Assembly (NCBI GenBank): GCA_019307545.1
Contig: JAFDJI010000516.1
Coordinates: 1-7,253 of the forward strand
Source: Deltaproteobacteria bacterium
Lineage (GTDB): Bacteria > Myxococcota_A > UBA796 > GCA-2862545
Reading direction: 5' to 3'
DNA: 7,253 nt
The position numbers were made by a program, and so were the translations under genes. The notes below the pieces were generated by a model that worked only from the letters and a program-made list of their open reading frames with translations, was not told where the DNA came from and did not search any database. Of the stretch, positions 1-5,414 are shown piece after piece; position 1 is the stretch's first letter; every line of letters starts with the position of its first letter.

Positions 1-768
1 CCGATCCTGGCAGTGGGGCTGGCCGCGGCGTGGCAGATCCGGCGCCTGGCCGGCCTGACCCGTGCGGCCCTCCTGGTCACCTTCACCGGTGTCGTGGTGG
101 TGCTCTACGACGGGGGCGATTGGATGCGCCACGGTCGGCTGCTGTCACCCTTCGTCCCCATGATCGCGATGGCATGCGTACCCGGGCTCATGGCGCTGTT
201 CTTCCGGCCCATGGATGTCGGCCGGACCCTGCTCGTGGGTCCCGCGCGGCGGCTGGTGTGGCTCTTCGTCATTGGCTTCGGGGCGATCCAGATCCTCTTC
301 TGGCAGGAAGCGCTGCGACACCCGCCCTTCCCGATGTCTGTGGTCACCGAGACCACGCAGATCTTCGCGGGCGTGGGCCCTGCGATGTGCGGTGAGCCCG
401 GACTCGCGGTGGCCTCGCCCGATGTCGGCGGCCTGCTCTACGACGACCCCATGCACCGGGTGACCGATCTCGCGGGCATCACCGACGCCGAGGCCGCACG
501 TGCCGGGGGGCGCTCCTACTGGGTGGAACGGCTGGCTCGGGATCGCCCACAACTGGTGCTGGTCCATGGGGTCTGGGTGCCCCGCACCGGCCTGGACGAC
601 GGCGCGATGGTGGAGGCGGGCTACCGGTTGCTGTGCCGGCGATCGGGCACCCCGGGGCCCTCCGAGACACGGTTTCCACCCAGTGTATACCGGCGTCTGG
701 ACTGCGATAGGCCCGTTCCGCCCGACGCCATGGACGCGCTGGACGCCTGGTGCGCGCGGCCGCGCTGA
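1..768 (+). CDS. GT-C type membrane glycosyltransferase, C-terminal part (5' end outside window)
   Basis: The frame is open from base 1, so the true start lies upstream; the first in-window start-like codon (GTG at 13) has no role. About 255 residues are visible. Hydrophobic stretches resembling transmembrane helices lie at about 70-105, 148-205 and 250-300 and are followed by a soluble C-terminal domain. The DGGDWM...GRLLSPFVPM motif (109-162) is typical of polyprenyl-phosphate-sugar-dependent GT-C enzymes of the mannosyl/arabinofuranosyltransferase type. The C-terminal LAVASPDVGGLLYDD and VTDLAGITD stretches (403-486) match the 'solvent-exposed loop plus D-x-x-G-L-x-D' pattern common in the same proteins. 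Such enzymes transfer a lipid-linked sugar to an envelope acceptor on the outer face of the inner membrane. The sugar and acceptor cannot be read from this fragment. No terminator is visible after the TGA. The family-level call is fairly secure, the exact activity is not. Confidence 0.72.
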   Translation, partial: PILAVGLAAAWQIRRLAGLTRAALLVTFTGVVVVLYDGGDWMRHGRLLSPFVPMIAMACVPGLMALFFRPMDVGRTLLVGPARRLVWLFVIGFGAIQILFWQEALRHPPFPMSVVTETTQIFAGVGPAMCGEPGLAVASPDVGGLLYDDPMHRVTDLAGITDAEAARAGGRSYWVERLARDRPQLVLVHGVWVPRTGLDDGAMVEAGYRLLCRRSGTPGPSETRFPPSVYRRLDCDRPVPPDAMDALDAWCARPR

Positions 769-817
769 CCCCGGGCCGACGCAGACACCTTGCCGGCACC
801 GACCACCCGAGTCTCCC

Positions 818-832
818 GGGTTAATTCAACCC
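818..832. promoter_or_regulatory. Small dyad and -10-like sequence at the ABC1 gene start
   Basis: A GGGTT-AATTC-AACCC dyad (5-bp arms, 5-bp centre) ends one base before the ATG at 834. It overlaps GTTAAT (820-825), which matches 4 of 6 positions of a sigma-70 -10 box. No good -35 box stands 16-18 bp upstream; the nearest TTG is TTGCCG at 790, too far away. It may be a promoter core or operator, or chance in a short AT-richer stretch. Confidence 0.25.
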
Positions 833-833
833 C

Positions 834-2171
834 ATGAGCAAGCGCTCCCCGAGCCGGATTTCACGCCTTGCACGCCTGGGAGGGCTCACGGGCCGGATCT
901 CGTCGTCCTACATAGGCGGACGGGTCCGGGCCGCGTTCCGGGGTCGGGAGCAACGAAAGGAGGCGCTCGACCGCCTGCACGTGGACAATGCGGAGTTGGT
1001 GGTGGAGACACTCGGCCGGCTCAAGGGCGCTGCGATGAAGGTGGGGCAGTCCATGGCGATGGCGGCCCAGACCCTCGATCTGCCCGAGGACGTGTCCAAG
1101 GTGCTGGGGCAGCTCCACGCCAAGGCCGAGCCGGTGCCCTTCGACGACATCCGCGAGAGCGTGGAGGCGGAGCTGGAGAAGCCGCTCGAGGACGCATTCG
1201 CAGCGTTCGAGCCTCGACCGATCGGCACCGCCAGCCTCGGACAGGCACACGCCGCCCGTCTTCCCGATGGAACCGACGTGGTGGTGAAGGTGCTCCATTA
1301 CGGCGTGGAGCGGAGCGTGGACACCGACCTGCTCGCCCTGAAGACCGTGTTCCTGGGCAGCCGCATGTTGCGGCGGGAGCGCGCCGAGGTGGATGCGGCC
1401 TTCGACGAGGTGCGTGACCGGCTCTCGGAAGAGCTGGACTACCTGCAAGAGGCGGCCAACATCGCCACTTTCCAGCAGATCTATGGCCAGGATCCGCGGG
1501 TGCACATTCCTCGGGTGCATCCCCACTGGTGCACCGAACGCGTCCTCACCATGGACCGGATGGTGGGGGAGCCCCTGGACACATTCCTGGAGCAAGCGAC
1601 CCCCGCGGCCCGGCAGCGTGCTGGCGTCACCCTCGCCAACCTCTACTACGAGATGGCCTTCCGGCACCGCACCCTGCACGCCGACCCCCACCCCGGCAAC
1701 TACCTGTTCGACCCCGAGGGTCACGTCAGCCTGCTCGACTTCGGGTGTGTGAAGCGCTTCGACGAGTTCTGGATCGCCAACTACGCGCACGCCGCGCTCT
1801 CGGCCCTCGACGGCGACCGGGAAGGGCTGCTCGAGTACGTGCGACGCATCGACGGGTGGCACGGGAACAGGCCCGGGGCGGCCGACGTGCTGTGGCACTT
1901 CGCCGATACGCTCTCCCAACCCTACCGCGCTGGGCAATACACCATCGGCGACCACCAGGACTCCATCATCGACCGCCTGAAGCCCATCATCGCCGAGATG
2001 GTTCGCTACCCCGAGCTCACCATCCCACGGGACATCATCTACCTGCACCGGTCCCTGGGCGGCCTGTACGCTATTGCCAGGCGCTTGGTGGTGACCTCGG
2101 ACTGGGGCGCCCTGCTCCGCAAGCACGCTTCCTACGCCATCGCACGCGCGGAAGGCCGCCTCTCGGCGTGA
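834..2171 (+). CDS. ABC1/AarF/UbiB-family atypical protein kinase-like protein
   Basis: A complete 445-residue protein. The hallmarks of the ABC1/ADCK/UbiB family are present in order: the KxGQ motif (K69-V-G-Q72) that occludes the substrate site, a GTASLGQAHA loop (131-140) replacing the usual Gly-rich P-loop, the ATP-binding lysine in VVVKV (K152), ELDYLQEAAN (200-209), the catalytic HADPHPGN (282-289) and the metal-binding LLDFG (300-304). All key residues are intact, so it is probably functional. Family members act as ATPases or kinases that support isoprenoid-quinone or other lipid metabolism. Because no ubiquinone gene is nearby, calling it UbiB itself is not justified. No transmembrane C-terminus of the UbiB type is evident. 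The ATG at 834 follows a 65-bp gap and lacks a Shine-Dalgarno sequence. A small dyad and a -10-like hexamer sit directly upstream. The next gene starts 41 bp downstream in the same direction. Confidence 0.92.
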   Translation: MSKRSPSRISRLARLGGLTGRISSSYIGGRVRAAFRGREQRKEALDRLHVDNAELVVETLGRLKGAAMKVGQSMAMAAQTLDLPEDVSKVLGQLHAKAEPVPFDDIRESVEAELEKPLEDAFAAFEPRPIGTASLGQAHAARLPDGTDVVVKVLHYGVERSVDTDLLALKTVFLGSRMLRRERAEVDAAFDEVRDRLSEELDYLQEAANIATFQQIYGQDPRVHIPRVHPHWCTERVLTMDRMVGEPLDTFLEQATPAARQRAGVTLANLYYEMAFRHRTLHADPHPGNYLFDPEGHVSLLDFGCVKRFDEFWIANYAHAALSALDGDREGLLEYVRRIDGWHGNRPGAADVLWHFADTLSQPYRAGQYTIGDHQDSIIDRLKPIIAEMVRYPELTIPRDIIYLHRSLGGLYAIARRLVVTSDWGALLRKHASYAIARAEGRLSA

Positions 2172-2176
2172 CGGGC

Positions 2177-2206
2177 TTGTGACTTCCCACTTCTGCGGTC
2201 CATACT
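2177..2206 (+). promoter_or_regulatory. Putative sigma-70-like promoter of the histidine kinase gene
   Basis: TTGTGA (2177-2182, 4 of 6 to TTGACA) and CATACT (2201-2206, 4 of 6 to TATAAT) are separated by 18 bp, immediately after the ABC1 stop codon. The expected transcription start, about 7 bases past the -10, falls on the ATG at 2213, so the transcript would be leaderless. This fits the absence of a Shine-Dalgarno between 2195 and 2212. The call rests only on weak hexamer matches. Confidence 0.3.
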
Positions 2207-2212
2207 CTGTGC

Positions 2213-3903
2213 ATGGGTACGGAAGGAGAGGAGCAGGGCCCGGAAGACGAGTGTCAGCTCGAAACGGTGATGGGAATCGCCCGCGCCGTCGGGTCCACCC
2301 TGCACATCGACGCGCTGCTCCAGGTGGTGATGGAGAAGGTCACCACCCTGGTGGATGCGGACCGCTCCACCCTGTACATCGTCGACCGGAAACGCGACGA
2401 GCTGTGGTCCAAGGTGGTGCAGGGCGACGAGGTGAAGGAGATCCACCTCCGCATCGGGGAGGGGATCGCCGGATGGGTCGCCAAGACCGGTGATGGCATC
2501 CTGCTCCAGGACGCCTACCGGGACGCCCGCTTCGACCAGAGCTGGGACCAGGACAGCGGCTACCGCACCCGTTCCCTGATCTGCGTGCCGCTGCGCAACA
2601 AGGACGACCGGGTCGTCGCGGTGATCCAGTGCCTCAACAAGGCCCATGGTTTCTTCACCGACCACGACCGGGAGTTGCTGCGCGCAGTGGGCGGTCAGGT
2701 GGGGGTCGCCATCGAGAACGCCTTCCTCTATGAGGAGCTACTTGCGCGAAACGAGGCCCTTCGGACCGCGGAGACGCAGCTCACGCAGGCCAACGCGGAG
2801 CTCGAGATCCTGTACGACGTGGAGCAACGCACCACCCGATCCCGGGATGTGGAGGACCTGATCCGCATCGCGTTGCAGCGCGTGTGTCACCACCTGCAGG
2901 CCGATGCGAGTGCCATCCTCCTCGTCGAGGGCGAGGGCAAGCGCGGCCGGATGCACACCCACATCGGGCACACCGCCACCCTGCACCAGCAGCCGATCTC
3001 GGAGGGCATCACCCGCATCCTGCTGGAGCGCCTGCGCGCACCGATGCGGATCTCCCGCGAAGTGGTGGACGCCGAGACAGCCGATGCGCTCGCCGCGGCC
3101 ACCGAGAACATCGAGATCCGGGAGATCCTCTCCACCAGCCTGTTCGTCCACAGGCGGACCATCGGGGTGCTGCAGGTGGTGAACCACGGGCTGGGCGAGG
3201 CGTTCGACGACTCGCTACTCCGGCTGGTGGCCCTCATCGGCACGCAGGTGGCTCGCGGAATCGAGCTCCAGCGGGCCCGAGCCGCCGAGGAGCAGGCCGA
3301 ACGCCTCAGCCTCCTCGGACAGGCGGTGAGCGCCATCCTCCACGACCTGCGCACCCCGATGGCTGCCGTCGATGGCTACGCCGCCCTGATGGTGGAGGCC
3401 GAGGATACGGCGGAGCGCGAGGACCTGGAGGAACGCATCCGGCGCGCGCTGGAACACATGGAGACGATGACCCGCGAGGTGTTGGACTTCGCCCGAGGGG
3501 AACGGGACATCCTGGTGGGCAACGTGCACCTCAACCGGTTCATCGAGGAGGCCCGGGAACTGTTGGATCCAGAGCTGGCGCAGTTCGGGGTGGAATTGGT
3601 CATCAAGGACCGCTACCGGGGATCGGCGCGATTCGACCGGTGGAAGGTCATGCGGGTGGTGACCAACCTCGCCCGCAACGCCTGCCAGGCGATGGCCGGG
3701 GGCGGCGCCCTGGTGTGGACCATCGACCAGGACCGCGGATGCGGGGGCGGCTCTTCGAGTTCTTCGCCACCCACGGGAAACAGGAGGGAACAGGGCTCGG
3801 GCTCGCCATGTGCAAGCGCATCATGGACGCACACGGCGGCACCATCGAGTGCATACAATCCACCCCACAGGGGTCCACCTTCCGGGTCCGCCTGCCGCCG
3901 TAG
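2213..3903 (+). CDS. GAF-GAF-HisKA-HATPase sensor histidine kinase, frame-disrupted in the ATPase domain
   Basis: Starting from ATG 2213 the protein reads: first GAF domain (about residues 20-172, with RIGEGIAGWVA and a PLRNKDDRVVAVIQCLNK core), a coiled coil (about 172-200), a second GAF-like domain (about 200-352), a short coiled coil, and a HisKA domain with the phospho-acceptor H377 in ILHDLRTPM. An HATPase N-box, NLARNACQAM (485-494), follows. There is no transmembrane segment, so it would be a cytoplasmic sensor. After VWTIDQD (about 3733) the frame is lost. The G2 end of the domain (GRLFEFF, then GTGLGLA, DAHGG and FRVRLP) continues in another frame from 3739 to the TAG at 3901-3903. 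The strand and D-x-G-P-G-I-P segment that should lie between are missing. The frame offset fits loss of 3n+1 bases, and by family comparison about 15-20 codons are absent. In the original frame, translation would run into the antisense of the tRNA genes and stop at 4030. Kinase activity is unlikely as written. A real deletion and an assembly error cannot be separated here. Confidence 0.85.
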
Positions 3904-3922
3904 CCGCCGCGGGTCCCGGGCG

Positions 3923-3998
3923 TGGTGGAGGCGACCGGATTCGAACCGACGACCCCCTGCGTGCAAAGCAGGTGCTCTCCCAGCTGAGCTACGCCCCC
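3923..3998 (-). tRNA. tRNA-Ala (anticodon TGC)
   Basis: On the minus strand this folds as a canonical 76-nt cloverleaf with an encoded CCA: acceptor GGGGGCG paired with CGCCTCC (one G-U), D stem GCTC/GAGC, anticodon stem CCTGC/GCAGG around the loop TTTGCAC, a 5-nt variable loop, and a T arm with TTCGAAT. Discriminator base A73 is followed by CCA. It reads GCA and, by wobble, other GCN codons. It lies 15 nt downstream of tRNA-Ile and was probably transcribed with it. Its 3' end lies 19 bp from the stop codon of the convergent histidine kinase remnant, with no U-tract terminator visible between them. Confidence 0.97.
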
Positions 3999-4013
3999 AC
4001 GCTCAAGAGAGGA

Positions 4014-4090
4014 TGGTGGGCCCAGGCTGATTTGAACAGCCGACCTCGCGCTTATCAGGCGCGCGCTCTAACCAGCTGAGCTACGGGCCC
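4014..4090 (-). tRNA. tRNA-Ile (anticodon GAT)
   Basis: On the minus strand this is a 77-nt cloverleaf with an encoded CCA: acceptor GGGCCCG/TGGGCCC (closing G-U), D stem GCTC/GAGC, anticodon stem CGCGC/GCGCG with loop CTGATAA, variable loop AGGTC, and T stem GGCTG/CAGCC around TTCAAAT. It reads ATC and ATT. It is the promoter-proximal member of an Ile-Ala pair. The same pair in the same order normally sits in the 16S-23S spacer of rRNA operons, but no 16S or 23S sequence lies on either side here. Confidence 0.97.
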
Positions 4091-4104
4091 CAAACCATCC
4101 GCCA

Positions 4105-4134
4105 GGCGTTCCGGAGGGACCCTCCGGAGACGCC
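4105..4134. repeat. Imperfect 30-bp palindrome in the tRNA-Ile leader
   Basis: The inner arms TCCGGAGGG (4110-4118) and CCCTCCGGA (4120-4128) are perfect complements around one A. Outer arms GGCGT (4105-4109) and ACGCC (4130-4134) extend the stem past a single unpaired base. It ends 14 bp before the tRNA-Ile 5' end in the direction of transcription. It could be a leader hairpin in the precursor tRNA, a processing signal or an operator. As a terminator for the upstream lipoprotein gene it lacks a convincing U-run. Confidence 0.55.
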
Positions 4135-4140
4135 ATCCTC

Positions 4141-4167
4141 CTTATGGCCACCTCCGAGGGGCGTCAA
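4141..4167 (-). promoter_or_regulatory. Putative promoter of the tRNA-Ile/tRNA-Ala unit
   Basis: On the minus strand TTGACG (4167-4162, 5 of 6 to the -35 consensus) and CATAAG (4146-4141, 4 of 6 to the -10) are separated by 15 bp, slightly short. The predicted start would be near 4133, giving a leader of about 43 nt that carries the palindrome. The position between a possible lipoprotein terminator and the tRNAs supports the call, which otherwise rests on hexamer matches. Confidence 0.4.
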
Positions 4168-4178
4168 CCCCAAACGAC

Positions 4179-4206
4179 GCGAGGCGACGCACCCGCGCCG
4201 CCTCGC
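4179..4206 (-). terminator. Hairpin downstream of the lipoprotein gene, possible terminator
   Basis: GCGAGGCG (4179-4186) and CGCCTCGC (4199-4206) are perfect 8-bp complementary arms around a 12-nt loop. The hairpin begins about 42 bp after the lipoprotein stop on the minus strand. The sequence that follows on that strand (GTCGTTTGG) has only three Ts, so classical intrinsic termination would be weak. It lies just upstream of the proposed tRNA promoter, where a transcription boundary would be expected. Confidence 0.35.
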
Positions 4207-4247
4207 TGAGGCTGAGGACCGCGAAGCCCCCCAACTGCCACGTTTTC

Positions 4248-5168
4248 CTAGGGGGCGGACCGAACGTTGAAGAAGTGCACCTCACGCGGCAAGACGACGG
4301 CCAGGGTCTTGCCGTTATCCGAGCTCTCGACCTGCTCGGCCGCACTCGGTGTGGCCAGCGAGGAGGTGATCTCCCCGGTGTAGCCATCCACGGTCAACAG
4401 GGCCCCAGCCCCGTTGGCCTTCTCGACCATGACCGCGGCCTGCCCGAGCATGCCCATCACGTCGAGGGTCACGATGGACCCCTCGACCTCGGTGGTCCAC
4501 CGGATTGCGCCATCCTCCTCGATGCCTTGGAGGGTCGAGGAACCCGTGAGCGTGGCGTAGAGCACCTGGGCCGCCATGTCCCAGACCACCAGGTCGGCAC
4601 CCTCGGCGATGTTCTCGTACCCGTCCTCGGTGACCTTGACCACGTCGCCGTTGGCGACGAACACCCTGCCATCGCTGCGATCGGCGGTGAAGGATGCGCC
4701 CTGGCAGAGATCGTCGGGAACCTCGGTGGTGACCGCGTCGGTGCCATTGCTCCAATCGACCCGGCAGGGGTTGTCGGCGAGCATGGCCACGCCATCGTCG
4801 TAGATGCTCCCTTCGAGCACCCCGGGACCGCCAAAGTCGTCCGTGCCCCAATCCCAGACCCGGTCCGGGTAGGTCACGTGCGCGCCCATGTCGGAGATGA
4901 CCAGCACGGCGTTGTCTCCGAACAACTCGGTGGCGTCGACGACCCGCTCGTCTTCGGTCGGGAAGTTGTAGTCCTCGCCAATGGTCCCATCATGGACCAT
5001 GACGCGGCACGTGGTGCCGAACATCCCGACCACACCGTCCACCCCGTCCGTGTTCAGCGCCACGCCCCGGCTGGCCACCGCGAGCTCGGACTGATGCTCG
5101 AAGTTCACTGCCGAAGTGGTGCAAGCGGAGGCGCCTACCACGACGAGCCCCAACCATAGATTGCGCAT
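4248..5168 (-). CDS. Probable lipoprotein with beta-propeller-like repeats
   Basis: A complete 306-residue protein. The N-terminus has a short hydrophobic signal (LWLGLVVVGASA) followed by Cys16 and TTSAVN, consistent with a lipoprotein cut before C16; the lipobox ASAC is non-optimal because it lacks Leu at -3. The mature part has recurring strand-turn units of the PQQ/YVTN/WD-like kind: DGRVFVANGDVVKVTEDG (166-183), VVWDMAAQVLYATLTG, EDGAIRWTTEVEG (218-230), ALLTVDGYTGEI (256-267) and DNGKTLAVVLPREVHFFNV (284-302). These suggest a beta-propeller scaffold exposed in the periplasm or at the surface. Three further Cys (54, 135, 155) could form a disulfide. No enzymatic residues are recognisable and I assign no function. 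The ATG at 5168 is supported by a strong Shine-Dalgarno and the signal peptide. It lies 236 bp downstream of the Cys-repeat gene on the same strand. Confidence 0.8.
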   Translation of the reverse strand: MRNLWLGLVVVGASACTTSAVNFEHQSELAVASRGVALNTDGVDGVVGMFGTTCRVMVHDGTIGEDYNFPTEDERVVDATELFGDNAVLVISDMGAHVTYPDRVWDWGTDDFGGPGVLEGSIYDDGVAMLADNPCRVDWSNGTDAVTTEVPDDLCQGASFTADRSDGRVFVANGDVVKVTEDGYENIAEGADLVVWDMAAQVLYATLTGSSTLQGIEEDGAIRWTTEVEGSIVTLDVMGMLGQAAVMVEKANGAGALLTVDGYTGEITSSLATPSAAEQVESSDNGKTLAVVLPREVHFFNVRSAP

Positions 5169-5173
5169 GTGAA

Positions 5174-5179
5174 CCCTCC
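5174..5179 (-). promoter_or_regulatory. Shine-Dalgarno of the lipoprotein gene
   Basis: GGAGGG on the minus strand lies 5 nt before the ATG at 5168. It fixes the start choice and shows that this genome does use Shine-Dalgarno-led initiation, unlike the two complete plus-strand genes in the window. Confidence 0.75.
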
Positions 5180-5209
5180 CTGAACGGTCACCTGTGGAGT
5201 TTACCTCCG

Positions 5210-5240
5210 TTGACAGAATGATGATGTAGCAAAATGTAAT
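5210..5240 (+). promoter_or_regulatory. Possible plus-strand promoter in an AT-rich island
   Basis: A perfect TTGACA (5210-5215) and TGTAAT (5235-5240, 5 of 6) are separated by 19 bp, two more than optimal. They lie in an AT-rich island of about 40 bp (about 5199-5240) inside otherwise GC-rich DNA. No plus-strand gene follows. A transcript from here would run antisense into the 3' end of the Cys-repeat gene. The island may equally hold the upstream control region of the lipoprotein gene on the other strand, although I see no good minus-strand hexamer pair there. Confidence 0.35.
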
Positions 5241-5384
5241 GGGCCACGCGCGTGCACCCGCGCTGGTCGCCGATCAATACGGCGCCCACGGGAAAAGGCG
5301 GCCGGGAGGAAACCCCAGCCCAGCCCCGTTCCGCACCACCCCCCGCCGGCCGTCGCCGCCGACCGGTTTCGGAGCATCAGCCCC

Positions 5385-5414
5385 GGGGCCCTCCCGTGTC
5401 GGGGTCAGGGCCCC
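5385..5414 (-). terminator. Hairpin over the stop codon of the Cys-repeat gene
   Basis: GGGGCCCT (5385-5392) and AGGGCCCC (5407-5414) are perfect 8-bp arms around a 14-nt loop, which itself contains short CCC/GGG complementarity. The TGA stop (5405-5407) lies inside the structure. The strand that follows has no T-run, so if it acts in termination it is not the classical U-tract type. It could instead protect the mRNA 3' end. Confidence 0.35.

Noticed and set aside
861..2126. Long minus-strand open frame (421 codons) opposite the ABC1 kinase
   Set aside because: It is rich in His, Val and Gly with no recognisable motif, as expected from a mirror frame of GC-rich coding DNA. All the kinase motifs are on the plus strand.
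834..2171. Naming the ABC1 gene ubiB
   Set aside because: The family is clear but there is no quinone-biosynthesis neighbour, and several ABC1 subfamilies share these motifs.
3731..3745. DRGCG in the first kinase frame resembles the D-x-G-x-G of a G1 box
   Set aside because: The strand that should precede it and the I-P-x-E segment that should follow are absent, and GRLFEFF comes at once in another frame. It may be a remnant but cannot form a normal ATP lid.
3904..4030. C-terminal extension of the kinase frame containing a RRPDSNRRPPACKAGALPAE-like peptide
   Set aside because: This is the well-known artefact of translating the antisense of a tRNA gene; the interval is occupied by tRNA-Ala and part of tRNA-Ile.
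4275..5159. Plus-strand open frame (294 codons) opposite the lipoprotein gene
   Set aside because: It is low-complexity with no motif, while the minus strand has a signal peptide, a Shine-Dalgarno and repeats.
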